The position numbers were made by a program, and so were the translations under genes. A model generated the notes under the pieces. That model saw only the letters and a list, made by a program, of their open reading frames with translations. It did no database searches and was not told the origin of the DNA. Below, one piece after another: positions 19,897-29,830 of a stretch of 64,000 bases of DNA (positions are counted from its first letter, which is position 1; every line of letters starts with the position of its first letter). Origin of the DNA: Colwellia psychrerythraea 34H (lineage in GTDB: Bacteria > Pseudomonadota > Gammaproteobacteria > Enterobacterales > Alteromonadaceae); the NCBI RefSeq assembly GCF_000012325.1, contig NC_003910.7:4092001-4156000 (forward strand), in the 5' to 3' direction.

Positions 19897-22055
19897 GGAA
19901 GCAGCTCTTCGCTAGTTTCTATGAAAACAGTTTTACTGCCATCACAATGCAAGTCTGCTATAAAATGTGGCGAGCCATCATCATGGATCTCTAAATAACC
20001 CAAGCCACTTTTAGGTTGCAGACGTTGGTGACCTAACTTCAATTTCTGCTCTTGCTCATCAACCATTAACTTACGTCCTTTAATACGCATAGAGCGACGT
20101 TTTGTAAATAAATTAAGGGGGGAATAAGGGCCATAAAACCAACGATTCATTCGGTCAAATAAACCAATGAGCGGTTGAGGGAATTGGTTCTTAATACCAC
20201 TCGAAGTAATTTGCCAAATATGGGGTGAATGGTGACGAAAACGCAATTCAATATCGTAAACAAAAGAGTAATGCACATCGCCTGAAAGAATAATAAAGTG
20301 TTCTGGTGTTTTAGGGTGTTTGAAAATATTCAACAAGGTACTCGCGGCGCCTGGATGCGCCATCCAATTTTCAGCATCTACTGCTAAGGGGTGTCCTGCT
20401 AAAGTGGCAATGCGTTGAATAGTTTCAATAACCTTAACACCAAAAATAGGTGCTGGTGATACCAATAAGATAGCGTTATGGCCTATCAATTCTTGTTGTA
20501 ATTCACATAAAGCTTCCCAATCCATTAATCCTGAAGGGTCATCCAACGCTTGTTCTGAGCGCCAGCGACGCGTTCGACTATCAAGCACGACTAACTTAGG
20601 CTGACTATCAAGGGTGTATTGCCAATGGGAGAACTTCAATAGATAGTCAATAAACCTATCTTGCGAGCATGAGGCTTTCGAACTTAATCCTTGTGAATCA
20701 TCGTCTTGTTGCGCTGAATTTGGTTCTTTTTGATTAGCATTTGCCACTTGGTACTCATTAGCAACTGCATAAAAATCCCCTTGAAATTGTTTAGGATCAT
20801 TACCCCAACCTTGGCATAACCAATAAGCAAACAAACTATTGCCGATAATACGTTTTGCCAACGGGTCTTGATAAGCAGCCTGCTCCCATGCAGCCGTTAA
20901 ATTCCAATCATCGGTAACATCATGATCATCAAAAATCATGTAGGTTGGTGTGTGCGCAAGTAAGCGCTGCACTTTATCTAAACCACTAATAAAACCTTTA
21001 ATTGCGGCTAACTCTTGCTGATGAATCGCTTGGTATTTATCAGGGACAATAAAATCGTCCAATGTCACCTGCTGCCATAGGGTCGGTGACCACACTAAAA
21101 AGTACATTGCCATATTCTCAGCAAAGGTCATCACATGATTGTGAGCATAGGTGGAGGTAAAAATGGCTTGTTGTTTTCTTGATGTAAAAAAAGCGGCGGG
21201 TGAATTACTTTTAGGTAACAGTAACTCCCGTTGAAAGTATTGTTCACTAAACTGATAAAGCTCACTACCGCAAGTAATGCCTTGTTCAGCTAAATTTTCA
21301 TCACTAAAACTTTCATCATTTAATCCTAATAAAGCGATCACTTGGTGAATTGCATGGAGTGTTACGCCGGCAACATGATCAGCATAAATTTGATCGCCAG
21401 ACATCATCAATAACGCCGGCCTTCTTTCAACATCTGATAAGGTTTTTCCAACTAATTGATCGCCTGCTAATAAGCTATCAGGGCTCTCATGATGTGGATT
21501 ACGACAAGACCCATGAAGTAAATTATTTATATTCTCTTGGATAATAAAGGAGGGGCGACTTTTATTGCTATAGGCTAAATGCGGAATAATATCAGCTAGG
21601 CATTTACTACTCTCTTCAGCGCGAGTAGTAGCGCTAATATCGATACTGTCTTGAGCCTTATTGTCACTAAAACCAAAGCTATCACTTGAGTTTACAAGTC
21701 GTAAATCATATTCAATATAAGTCTCTGCCGGTAAGTTAATACTTACATCAAATAAATGAACAACAGCTTTTTCACCAACACGAAAAGTCGTTAAATTACT
21801 TTCATCAAGTACTGCGGTAAAGATTAATTTGTCTGTATCTACAGTATTTTTATATGGGGTATGTGTATCTTGGGACTTGGTTAAGGCGTCATCATAGGTT
21901 GAATTATCGTTACTTAGGTTTTCATTACTTAAGCTATCCTTACCTAAGTAACAACAGAGCTCTCCACGACACTCAAACGGACTAAGCCACCACAACACTA
22001 ATTGTTGTGATGTTAAACGTCGTAAAATTGGCCCCACTAAAATTTCTGCTAACAC
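19893..22055 (-). CDS. PhoD-like metallophosphatase
   Basis: A 720-residue protein of the PhoD-like phosphatase family. Metal-binding motifs in order are SGDQIYAD, DDHDVTDDWN and LSGDVHYSFVYD. The N-terminal 150 residues form a less conserved, acidic Ser/Asn-rich region, and a low-complexity insert lies around EYQVANANQKEPNSAQQDDD. No signal peptide is seen, unlike secreted PhoD, so it may be cytoplasmic; a missing upstream start is unlikely. The start is GTG. It is divergent from the PhoA genes, and a shared phosphate response is inferred. Confidence 0.8.
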   Translation of the reverse strand: MLAEILVGPILRRLTSQQLVLWWLSPFECRGELCCYLGKDSLSNENLSNDNSTYDDALTKSQDTHTPYKNTVDTDKLIFTAVLDESNLTTFRVGEKAVVHLFDVSINLPAETYIEYDLRLVNSSDSFGFSDNKAQDSIDISATTRAEESSKCLADIIPHLAYSNKSRPSFIIQENINNLLHGSCRNPHHESPDSLLAGDQLVGKTLSDVERRPALLMMSGDQIYADHVAGVTLHAIHQVIALLGLNDESFSDENLAEQGITCGSELYQFSEQYFQRELLLPKSNSPAAFFTSRKQQAIFTSTYAHNHVMTFAENMAMYFLVWSPTLWQQVTLDDFIVPDKYQAIHQQELAAIKGFISGLDKVQRLLAHTPTYMIFDDHDVTDDWNLTAAWEQAAYQDPLAKRIIGNSLFAYWLCQGWGNDPKQFQGDFYAVANEYQVANANQKEPNSAQQDDDSQGLSSKASCSQDRFIDYLLKFSHWQYTLDSQPKLVVLDSRTRRWRSEQALDDPSGLMDWEALCELQQELIGHNAILLVSPAPIFGVKVIETIQRIATLAGHPLAVDAENWMAHPGAASTLLNIFKHPKTPEHFIILSGDVHYSFVYDIELRFRHHSPHIWQITSSGIKNQFPQPLIGLFDRMNRWFYGPYSPLNLFTKRRSMRIKGRKLMVDEQEQKLKLGHQRLQPKSGLGYLEIHDDGSPHFIADLHCDGSKTVFIETSEELLP

Positions 22056-22214
22056 CTAAGTCTCTATTATCTAGTTAAATTAGTTATACATTAACATAAT
22101 GTATAACTAAGTTTATCTCGTAAACTCGCCTTAATAGCAAGATGAAATTGTTACCTTATGTGATTCCCCTCCGAGCACTCTATATTGTCTATTGAGCAGC
22201 TTACCACTGTTACC

Positions 22215-22232
22215 TTGTCACAATGCTGTTAC
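22215..22232 (+). promoter_or_regulatory. Candidate PHO box (PhoB site) before phoA
   Basis: TTGTCAC, AATG, CTGTTAC: two 7-bp half-sites 11 bp apart, as in the PHO box (CTGTCAT, four bases, CTGTCAC). A further CTGTTAC is at 22207 and a CTGTCAT at 22270. It lies in the 307 bp between the divergent PhoD-like and PhoA genes and could serve both. Confidence 0.45.
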
Positions 22233-22362
22233 AAATCCTTCATCGTTGATTCATCTTTACTTTACCAAACTGTCATTTTAAATCACTAGGATACTGAGGA
22301 AGTTAATGCATGCGCATTAACTTCCTAACTTCTAACCTTAAATTAAAAACAAAGGAAGCACT

Positions 22363-23946
22363 ATGAACTCAATGTGGGTTTCACTTTCAGCCTTGTCATC
22401 ATTTTTACTCTCTAGCGTCGCCGTTGCTGGCGTTTTACCCGACGTACAAAAAAACAGTCAGTGGTTTGCTGATGGCGAACAATCTGTTATCGCTAAAACG
22501 AAACTAACGCCGCGTAATAAAGCAAAAAACGTCATTTTATTTGTCGGTGACGGCATGGGTTTATCTACCTTAACCGCGGCACGAATTTTAGCTGGACAAA
22601 ATGAAGGTAAATCAGGAGAAGAAGGTTATTTAAGTTTTGAAACCTTTCCTTATTCAGCGCAAGTTAAAACCTACAACGTCGACGCTCAAACGCCAGATTC
22701 TGCTGGTACCATGACAGCCATGATGTCAGGCGTAAAAACAGATGTCGGCGTTATTGGTGTGGATGAAGATATTGCCCGAGGTGATTGCTCCACAGTTGCA
22801 GGTAATGAGTTAGTGACCTCACTTGAGGCTGCAGAAATTAAAGGTTTATCAACGGGCATTATTTCAACGGCGCGCATAACCCACGCAACGCCTGCTGCTA
22901 CCTATGCAAAATCTGCCGATCGCAACTGGGAAGATATCTCTGACATGCCTGAGGCTGCAGTAACGGCTGGTTGTGTTGATATTGCAACACAACTTATTGA
23001 TTTTGAGAAAAATTTAGAACAGCGTTTCCCTGGCATTGATGTTGATGGCATGGAAGTCGCTTTTGGTGGTGGTCGTCGCCATTTCCTTCCTAAAGATGAA
23101 AGCTTCAACAGCGCCGATGCCAGTAGTGCTATTGAAGGTGATCGAACTGATGGCATTGACCTAACAGCCAAGTGGCAAGAGCAGTATCAAAACGGTAAAT
23201 ATGTTATTGACCAAGCGGGTTTTGATGCTATTGATGCCACTAGCACTGAGCGCGTATTAGGACTTTTCAATGAATCTCATATGCAATATGAAGCAGACCG
23301 CAAAAATGATATTGCTGGTGAACCTTCATTAACTCAGCTAACTAGCAAAGCCATTGATATTTTAGATAACAATGACAAAGGTTTTTTTCTTGTGGTTGAA
23401 TCTGGACGCATTGACCATGGCCATCATGCAGGCTCTGCCTACAATGCATTGACCGATACCATAGAGTTTTCAAATGCTGTACAAGCAGCTATCAACAATA
23501 CTAACCCCGAAGAAACCTTAATATTAGTGACTGCGGATCATAGTCATGTATTTACCATTGCAGGTTACCCTAAACGTGGCAATCCGATATTAGGCAAGGT
23601 AGTTAATGTTGGTGATACTGAGCCGGCACTCGCTAACGACAATATGCCATACACCACCTTAGGTTATACCAACGGTAAAGGCTTTAGGAATTTAGTTAAT
23701 GAAACCAATGCCGACCTTGCTTATAACGATGATGCCGTTGCTGGTCGTCAAGACTTAACCACTGTTGATACAAGTTCAACAGGTTTCCATCAAGAAGCAG
23801 CAATACCATTGGGTTCAGAAACCCATGCTGGTGAAGATATCAGCCTACATGCCTCAGGCCCTGGTGCTCATTTAGCACAAGGTGTTATCGAGCAAAGTGT
23901 TGTTTTTCACATCATCAATCAATCTCTTGGCTTAATTGCTCAGTAA
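22363..23946 (+). CDS. phoA: Alkaline phosphatase, PhoA type
   Basis: A 527-residue secreted alkaline phosphatase that removes phosphate from organic monoesters. The signal peptide ends near SSVAVAG. The metal site FVGDGMG, the nucleophile serine (about residue 112, in TPDSAGTMTAMM), RIDHGHH and VTADHSH are all intact. The ATG follows AAGGAAG. It is 24 bp ahead of a second, closely similar phosphatase, so the pair arose by tandem duplication and is probably one operon. Confidence 0.93.
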   Translation: MNSMWVSLSALSSFLLSSVAVAGVLPDVQKNSQWFADGEQSVIAKTKLTPRNKAKNVILFVGDGMGLSTLTAARILAGQNEGKSGEEGYLSFETFPYSAQVKTYNVDAQTPDSAGTMTAMMSGVKTDVGVIGVDEDIARGDCSTVAGNELVTSLEAAEIKGLSTGIISTARITHATPAATYAKSADRNWEDISDMPEAAVTAGCVDIATQLIDFEKNLEQRFPGIDVDGMEVAFGGGRRHFLPKDESFNSADASSAIEGDRTDGIDLTAKWQEQYQNGKYVIDQAGFDAIDATSTERVLGLFNESHMQYEADRKNDIAGEPSLTQLTSKAIDILDNNDKGFFLVVESGRIDHGHHAGSAYNALTDTIEFSNAVQAAINNTNPEETLILVTADHSHVFTIAGYPKRGNPILGKVVNVGDTEPALANDNMPYTTLGYTNGKGFRNLVNETNADLAYNDDAVAGRQDLTTVDTSSTGFHQEAAIPLGSETHAGEDISLHASGPGAHLAQGVIEQSVVFHIINQSLGLIAQ

Positions 23947-23970
23947 CTTGCTAATAGAAAGGAATTAACA

Positions 23971-25821
23971 ATGAAAGCCTTAAATAAAAAATCAAATAAA
24001 ACATTAAATTTAACATTAAAATTAACCTCATTAGCCGTGTTAGCCGCATTAGCAGGTTGTGATGGCAGCGACGGAACAAGTGGTGATAACGGTACCCAAG
24101 GTACAAGCAGTTTAATCAGCCAAACCTTAGTTACTGTTGGTCACGAACAATGTCTTAACGGTGGCGTACAAATTGATTCAGGCTTAGATAGCGATAGCTC
24201 AGGTATTTTAGACGCGGGTGAAATTACAACAACAGAGTTTGTTTGTAAACCAACAGTGACTCAAATGCAGGGTTCATCACTGACCGCGACGACCAATAAC
24301 CTTTGGTATGAACAAGGACAAAATATTTTAGGCCAAGCGCAGTTAAATGCTAAATCTTTGGTTAATGCTCGCGGTAAAGCAAAGAATGTCATTTTATTTG
24401 TCGGTGATGGCATGGGTTTATCAACCGTTACTGCCGCACGTATATTAGCAGGACAGCAATTAGGAAAATTAGGTGAAGAACACGAGTTAAGTTTTGATAA
24501 ATTCCCTTACTCTGGTTTTGCAAAAACCTACAATGTTGATGCACAAACGCCTGATTCTGCTGGCACGATGACAGCGATGATGTCAGGTGTTAAAACCGAT
24601 GCAGGCGTCATTGGTGTTGCCGAAGCCATTAAGCGTGGCGATTGTGCTACTGCATCAGGTAATGAACTGGTTACAGCATTAGAATTGGCTGAGATTGCAG
24701 GGAAATCAACGGGTATTATCTCTACGGCTCGTATTACTCATGCAACGCCCGCAGCAACCTATGCTAAATCTGCGGAGAGAAATTGGGAAGATATTTCAGA
24801 CATGCCTGCCACAGCTATTGCCGCTGGTTGTGTTGACATAGCGTCGCAGCTTATCAGCTTTGAAAGTGATATTGAGAGCCGTTTCTCCGGTACTGATGTT
24901 GATGGTATCGACGTTGTGCTAGGTGGCGGAAGACGCCACTTCTTACCAAAGGACGCAGCATATAATACCGCTGATGCAACCAGTTCTGTTGAAGGTGATA
25001 GAACTGATGGTCGAGACTTAACGGCAGAGTGGCAAGCGCAATATCCAACGGGTAGTTTCGTGATTGACCAAGCGGGTTTTGATGCAGTTGATAGCAACGC
25101 TACACAACGTTTATTCGGTTTGTTTAATGAATCACATATGCAATATGAAGCCGACCGTAAAAATGATATTTCGGGTGAACCTTCTTTACGTGAAATGACC
25201 AATAAAGCTATTGATATACTTGATAATAATAAAGAAGGTTTTTTCTTAATGGTTGAAGCGGGTCGCATAGATCATGGCCATCATGCAGGGAGTGCGCACG
25301 GAGCATTAACCGATACCATCGCATTCGCTGATGCAGTACAAACTGCTGTTGAAAACACTGACCCTGAAGAAACTTTGATTATTGTTACAGCCGATCATAG
25401 TCATGTATTTACCATGGCAGGTTATCCAAAACGTGGTAATCCAATTTTAGGTAAAGTCGTGAGTGTAGGAAAAACTGAACCAAGCTTAGCAAAGGATGGC
25501 ATGCCTTACACCACATTGGGTTATACCAACGGTAAAGGTTTTAGAGATTTAGGCTCAGAAACTGATGCCGATGAAGGATATAACGGTGATGCGATAACAG
25601 GGCGTCAGGACCTCACTCTGGTTGATACAAATTCAGCAGGTTTCCACCAAGAATCTCTAGTACCAAGAGGCTCAGAGACACATGCAGGTGAAGATGTCGG
25701 TATTTATGCAATGGGACCTGGCGCTCACTTAATTACCGGCACAAATGAGCAAAGTGTTATTTTCCATGTAATGGATTATGCCGCTGACTTAGTAAAAAAA
25801 GCTGAAAAGGCAATGAACTAA
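23971..25821 (+). CDS. Alkaline phosphatase, PhoA type, lipoprotein form
   Basis: A 616-residue paralogue of the preceding phosphatase, with all catalytic motifs (FVGDGMG, TPDSAGTM with Ser near 195, RIDHGHH, VTADHSH). It differs at the N-terminus: a lipobox LAGC at Cys30 predicts lipid anchoring, followed by a Gly/Ser-rich linker. Next comes a short domain with two cysteines and the pattern GGVQIDSGLDSDSSG...LDAGE, seen in DUF7151-like modules of surface lipoproteins. It is probably held in the outer membrane, while its neighbour is soluble. AAGGAA precedes the ATG. Confidence 0.92.
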   Translation: MKALNKKSNKTLNLTLKLTSLAVLAALAGCDGSDGTSGDNGTQGTSSLISQTLVTVGHEQCLNGGVQIDSGLDSDSSGILDAGEITTTEFVCKPTVTQMQGSSLTATTNNLWYEQGQNILGQAQLNAKSLVNARGKAKNVILFVGDGMGLSTVTAARILAGQQLGKLGEEHELSFDKFPYSGFAKTYNVDAQTPDSAGTMTAMMSGVKTDAGVIGVAEAIKRGDCATASGNELVTALELAEIAGKSTGIISTARITHATPAATYAKSAERNWEDISDMPATAIAAGCVDIASQLISFESDIESRFSGTDVDGIDVVLGGGRRHFLPKDAAYNTADATSSVEGDRTDGRDLTAEWQAQYPTGSFVIDQAGFDAVDSNATQRLFGLFNESHMQYEADRKNDISGEPSLREMTNKAIDILDNNKEGFFLMVEAGRIDHGHHAGSAHGALTDTIAFADAVQTAVENTDPEETLIIVTADHSHVFTMAGYPKRGNPILGKVVSVGKTEPSLAKDGMPYTTLGYTNGKGFRDLGSETDADEGYNGDAITGRQDLTLVDTNSAGFHQESLVPRGSETHAGEDVGIYAMGPGAHLITGTNEQSVIFHVMDYAADLVKKAEKAMN

Positions 25822-25859
25822 TTCGCCATTAATCAGCCTGTTTAGAAGTAATATAAAGA

Positions 25860-25894
25860 GAAGCTGCCACGTTTTGTAAAAAACAGGCAGCTTC
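25860..25894 (+). terminator. Hairpin after the phosphatase pair
   Basis: GAAGCTGCC pairs with GGCAGCTTC (9 bp) around a 17-base loop, followed by CTTTCATTTAC. The T-tract is interrupted, so termination may be partial. Confidence 0.6.
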
Positions 25895-25968
25895 CTTTCA
25901 TTTACTTTACTTTACTTATTTTACATTGTTTAACCAACTCACCTATTTCTTATGAGAGCAATATTAGT

Positions 25969-26721
25969 ATGAAAATTATCTCTGTATCACGATTAACCCT
26001 ACTGCTATTCACAATATTAGGGGTGACCACATCAGTCAATAGTACCGCCGGCGAATGCAAAATATTACCCAAGGTACTTAGCGCTTATTATGATTTTAAC
26101 CAACAGAAAAGCAATAATAGTGAAGGAAACAAAATACAGATACTGGCAGCTAAACAAACACAATCATTTGAATTACACCGATACAATAATAGAGTCTTGC
26201 AGCGAGATATTAACCAAGGCGTTAATGATATTTGGTCGCACAAGGGCAATCGTTTATCGTTAAATAGAGCTTTTGAGCAATACCAACACACCATTGAGTA
26301 TCAATCAAATGAATTAAGATATCAGCCGAAATGGCAAGATATTTTTCAATTAGTCGCGACACCTGATTTAGATAAAATGCAGCTTGTCGAGCAAAAAAAT
26401 TCAGGTTGCCAATTAGAACAGCATTATTTTCATAAGACTAAAACATCAGAATATCAATTAGTTTGGTTACCTAACCTTCAGTTAGTCAAGTTCTTCGAGC
26501 TCAAGAGTCCAACTTTGACTCGCCAGTGGTCATTAACAAATTATCAAGGTAGCGTCGAACAAATCGCAGTACTCTTTGCTGAATATTCACGTTATCAAAG
26601 TACTGATTATGCCGATGTTGGCGATAACGAATCAACGCCATTTTTAGCAGCTATGATTAATCAAGGGTTTTCAGCCAGCCAGAATACACGGGCTCTACAC
26701 ACACATCATGAAGCACATTAA
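25969..26721 (+). CDS. Unknown secreted protein
   Basis: A 250-residue protein with a signal peptide of about 29 residues (hydrophobic core LTLLLFTILGV, likely cleaved after STAG before ECK). Two cysteines remain in the mature chain. I do not recognise the family. It is on the same strand as the two phosphatases but is separated from them by a hairpin, so a link to phosphate is only positional. Confidence 0.6.
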   Translation: MKIISVSRLTLLLFTILGVTTSVNSTAGECKILPKVLSAYYDFNQQKSNNSEGNKIQILAAKQTQSFELHRYNNRVLQRDINQGVNDIWSHKGNRLSLNRAFEQYQHTIEYQSNELRYQPKWQDIFQLVATPDLDKMQLVEQKNSGCQLEQHYFHKTKTSEYQLVWLPNLQLVKFFELKSPTLTRQWSLTNYQGSVEQIAVLFAEYSRYQSTDYADVGDNESTPFLAAMINQGFSASQNTRALHTHHEAH

Positions 26722-26752
26722 GTTCAGGGGTTTCCTATGACCAAGGAGTGAT

Positions 26753-26786
26753 GTTGAAATAAGTCACGGAAATGACTTCTTTCAAC
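26753..26786. terminator. Hairpin between convergent genes
   Basis: GTTGAAATAAGTCA and TGACTTCTTTCAAC pair with a small internal mismatch around a six-base loop. It lies between the ends of the secreted protein gene and the MocR gene. The T-tract is weak. Confidence 0.5.
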
Positions 26787-26825
26787 GTACTTCTCAACCC
26801 TCTAGGTTATCACTTTTTAATAAAC

Positions 26826-28337
26826 TTATTCGCTGACCAAGCCATATAAAGTATTCATCACAATGTCCAATCCTTGGGTAACTTCTGCTTCATTCATTGC
26901 CGCAAAACCCAGCCGGATAAACCGATATTTTGTCCTAGGTAAGTCATCAGGCAACTCATTAAATCTACTAAATTCCACTTCGGTTTGTAAGTACACTTGC
27001 TGTGGAAGTAACTTCTCTTTTAGCCCAATAATCGACTTACCGGTATCAAGCCATATTGCCATACCGCCAGCAGGTACTTCGAAATGTATTGGTAAGCCTT
27101 TATCTTGAAAGGATCTTAGCTGTTGAACCATAAAATCACGACGCTTTTGATATAAACGTGTCATACGTCGTAAATGTGCTTCAAAGCCACCTTGCTGCAT
27201 CCACTTAGCCACCGCTTGTTGAACTAAAACATTACACTTATGGTTCATTACCATTTTATAAGCCGCCACTTGCTCAATTAGGGCATTATTTGCCACAACA
27301 TAGCCAATACGTGCGCCACCAAACATCAGTTTTGAAAAGGTAGATATATAGATAACCAAACCTGCTGGATCATCAGCAGCCATAGGTGCAATCGGCTGGC
27401 TGTCATAATGAAATTCGTGATCATAATCATCTTCTACAATGGCGACACCGTATTGCACCGCTAATTGATAAATTTGCATACGCCTAGAGATATCTAAAGA
27501 GACAGTCGTTGGGTATTGATGTAATGGCGTAAGATAAAGCAACTTAACCTTACCTTTTGCAAATACTTGCGCTAAATGCTCAGGATTTATGCCTCGCTCA
27601 TCTTGTTTAACAGCAATTAATGTCGCACCTGTGCGCTCAAAGGCAGCCCAAGCTGGTGGATAACCTAACTGCTCAACCGCAACTTTATCACCGGGTTGTA
27701 GAAGTAACTGTGAAATCATATACAAGGCTTCTTGTGAGCCATTGCAAATCATCAACTCTTTATCAGTAATCGAGCGAACGCGTCGTAAATACGTGGCTAT
27801 TTCCTCAATAAGCTCAGCTTCTCCGCGACTATCACCGTAACTTAAATCATCTATTTTAGGACGCTGACACGTTTGTGAAAAATGACTTTTAAACTCATCA
27901 AAAGGAAATTTCCTGATATCAGGCTGGCCACCAGAGAAGTTATAAGGATATTCGCTCGCTTTAACTTTCGGCGTAACAGCAAAGGTTTGTTTGACTCGAA
28001 ATTTCCAGTCAAAACTTTGCGGTGTTTTCGCCACTTTATTTATTGTACGACTGCCTTGAATTGGCAGGTTTTCTACTACTCGATAACCTGAACGCTCTCT
28101 TACTTCAACCCAGCCTTGCGCTACTAACTCAGCCAAGGCCGCCATAATAGTATGACGATTTACCGATAACTGCTGAGCAAGTTTTCGTGCAGAAGGTAAT
28201 GCTTCTGTCGGCGCAATCTGTCTTTCTCTAATCGCCTTTCTCAAGGCATCAGCAATCGCCAAATACTTTGCTTGCTTCGATGACGATTTATTAGGATCCG
28301 AGTTTTCATAAAATACTTTCAACGTTAACGCTTTCAA
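26826..28337 (-). CDS. MocR/PdxR-type regulator (GntR DNA-binding domain plus aminotransferase-like domain)
   Basis: A 503-residue protein with an N-terminal GntR winged helix (ALPSARKLAQQLSVNRHTIM, about residues 45-65) and a C-terminal fold-type I aminotransferase domain. The PLP-binding lysine is in STFSKLMFGGARIGY (near 332), after EDDYDHEFHYD. Such regulators use PLP as a ligand, often controlling vitamin B6 or amino-acid genes. It is divergent from an acetyltransferase and a PaiB-like flavoprotein, likely its targets. The frame opens with TTG; a second TTG five codons later is an alternative, and no strong ribosome binding site decides. Confidence 0.88.
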   Translation of the reverse strand: MKALTLKVFYENSDPNKSSSKQAKYLAIADALRKAIRERQIAPTEALPSARKLAQQLSVNRHTIMAALAELVAQGWVEVRERSGYRVVENLPIQGSRTINKVAKTPQSFDWKFRVKQTFAVTPKVKASEYPYNFSGGQPDIRKFPFDEFKSHFSQTCQRPKIDDLSYGDSRGEAELIEEIATYLRRVRSITDKELMICNGSQEALYMISQLLLQPGDKVAVEQLGYPPAWAAFERTGATLIAVKQDERGINPEHLAQVFAKGKVKLLYLTPLHQYPTTVSLDISRRMQIYQLAVQYGVAIVEDDYDHEFHYDSQPIAPMAADDPAGLVIYISTFSKLMFGGARIGYVVANNALIEQVAAYKMVMNHKCNVLVQQAVAKWMQQGGFEAHLRRMTRLYQKRRDFMVQQLRSFQDKGLPIHFEVPAGGMAIWLDTGKSIIGLKEKLLPQQVYLQTEVEFSRFNELPDDLPRTKYRFIRLGFAAMNEAEVTQGLDIVMNTLYGLVSE

Positions 28338-28442
28338 TCTGGTCTACCAAGTTATCAATATCTGGTTGTAGTAGTTATACCAAAACCAATCATAATAACA
28401 AGCATAATAACAACTATTACCTAACCTTTTATGGAGCAACTT

Positions 28443-29066
28443 ATGTTAAAACCAAGGCTAAAGCCAACCACGTTAGAAACCAGTTTACTAAAATTAGAAC
28501 CAATGAACTTGCAACACTTAACAGGTTTTTTATCGGCAGGAAATCACTCACAAGTATGGCAGCATATGCCAATAAATCGTTGTCAAAATACAGAGATTGC
28601 AGCGGCGTGGATGAAAGAAGCAATTGATGAAATGACCCAAGGTTTACAGATCGCCTTTGTCACCATTGATAAGAGAACTAATAAAATAATTGGTTCAACA
28701 CGTTTGTTTCGATGTAATGACAAAGATAAGAGTATTGAGATTGGTCATACGTTTATCACCCCTGAATTCCAGCGAAGTTACGTTAACTCTCATGCAAAAT
28801 ACTTAATGCTAAAACATGCCTTTGAACACTTGGGCATGGCGCGTGTTGAAATTTGTACTCATGAAGATAATCAACAATCTCGACAAGCGATTGCCCGTAT
28901 TGGTGGTCACTTTGAAGGTGTTTTAAGAAAACATCGCCGAGCACCGAATGGTAACTATAGAAATACTGCATTATTTAGCATCATTGATGATGAATGGCCT
29001 CAAATAAAACGACACTTGTTAAGCACAGGAAAAAACCAAGAGGAATTCAGTTATGTACCCAGCTAA
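28443..29066 (+). CDS. GNAT family N-acetyltransferase (RimJ/RimL-like)
   Basis: About 207 residues with the RimJ/RimL type of GNAT fold. The region IGHTFITPEFQRSYVNSHAK, then HLGMARVEICTHEDNQQSRQ and the tail GGHFEGVLRKHRRAPNGNYR, is typical of acetyl-CoA transferases acting on amino groups of proteins or small molecules. The target is unknown. The ATG at 28443 was preferred over that at 28431 because GGAG lies six bases upstream. It overlaps the next gene by 14 bases, so the two are translated together. Confidence 0.85.
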   Translation: MLKPRLKPTTLETSLLKLEPMNLQHLTGFLSAGNHSQVWQHMPINRCQNTEIAAAWMKEAIDEMTQGLQIAFVTIDKRTNKIIGSTRLFRCNDKDKSIEIGHTFITPEFQRSYVNSHAKYLMLKHAFEHLGMARVEICTHEDNQQSRQAIARIGGHFEGVLRKHRRAPNGNYRNTALFSIIDDEWPQIKRHLLSTGKNQEEFSYVPS

Positions 29067-29721
29067 GCATTATCAAACAAATGAAGAAAACATTACCCAT
29101 TATCATGAGATTATTGAGAGTAACCCCTTAGCAACACTACTATTTAGTCATGAATCAGAGATTGACGTTAGTCATATTCCTTGTCACTTTTCTCTCAAGA
29201 CTTCTAACACGAACACACAGCAACTAGAAAGAAGCACGCTTACGGCTCATGTGAGTAATCATCACCCGTTAGCCAAAGTGCTACAGCGTTCATCAACAGT
29301 AGCCCTTCAATTAGTTTTTCATGGTGAAGATGCGTACATATCACCACGGGATGTTTCTAAGCAACATAGCCATGCGCAAAGCGTACCCACTTGGAATTAT
29401 GCCAAGGTACATGTATCTGGTATCGCCCATGAGGTAAAGGATAGTGATGATAAGTATCAATATATGGCAGCGAGTACCGCTTACTTCGAGCAACGTCGTT
29501 CGACAAACAACATCGATAAGCCATGGTCTATAGAAGAGGCTCCAGCAATTGCCATTAAAAAAATGCTTAATGCTATTACTATTTTTAGTATTAATATTAC
29601 TCACCTTGAAGGCAGATTTAAGCTCAGTCAAAACAAATCGAAAGCAGTACAAAAAGAGATAGCAGAACAATTAACAACAAGGGGTGTTGAAGAGCTAGGA
29701 CAACTTATGCTTGCACTTTAA
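29053..29721 (+). CDS. PaiB-like FMN-binding split-barrel protein
   Basis: A 222-residue protein of the PaiB family. It starts MYPAKHYQ and carries the family blocks FHGEDAYISPRDV and VPTWNYAKVHVSG. In Bacillus subtilis, PaiB is encoded with an acetyltransferase (PaiA) and is called a negative regulator of sporulation and protease genes; the molecular role is unsettled. Here too it is paired with an acetyltransferase, though of a different GNAT branch. AGAGGAA lies 6-7 bases before the ATG. Confidence 0.85.
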   Translation: MYPAKHYQTNEENITHYHEIIESNPLATLLFSHESEIDVSHIPCHFSLKTSNTNTQQLERSTLTAHVSNHHPLAKVLQRSSTVALQLVFHGEDAYISPRDVSKQHSHAQSVPTWNYAKVHVSGIAHEVKDSDDKYQYMAASTAYFEQRRSTNNIDKPWSIEEAPAIAIKKMLNAITIFSINITHLEGRFKLSQNKSKAVQKEIAEQLTTRGVEELGQLMLAL

Positions 29722-29748
29722 CAGAATGGAAAAGTGATTAGAAAATGA

Positions 29749-29786
29749 AAAAGGCTAATATTCAAGGCATTGAATATTAGCCTTTT
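29749..29786. terminator. Bidirectional intrinsic terminator
   Basis: A 17 bp perfect stem (AAAAGGCTAATATTCAA and its complement) around a four-base loop, with T-tracts on both strands. It lies between the convergent PaiB-like and porin genes. Confidence 0.9.
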
Positions 29787-29830
29787 AGTGGTAACTGAGA
29801 GTTAACTAAAGTTTCTAGTTAAAGTGAGAC

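Noticed and set aside
24759..25268. 169-codon frame opposite the second PhoA gene
   Set aside because: Antisense shadow of a conserved enzyme; a similar shadow exists in the first PhoA, as expected from codon use.
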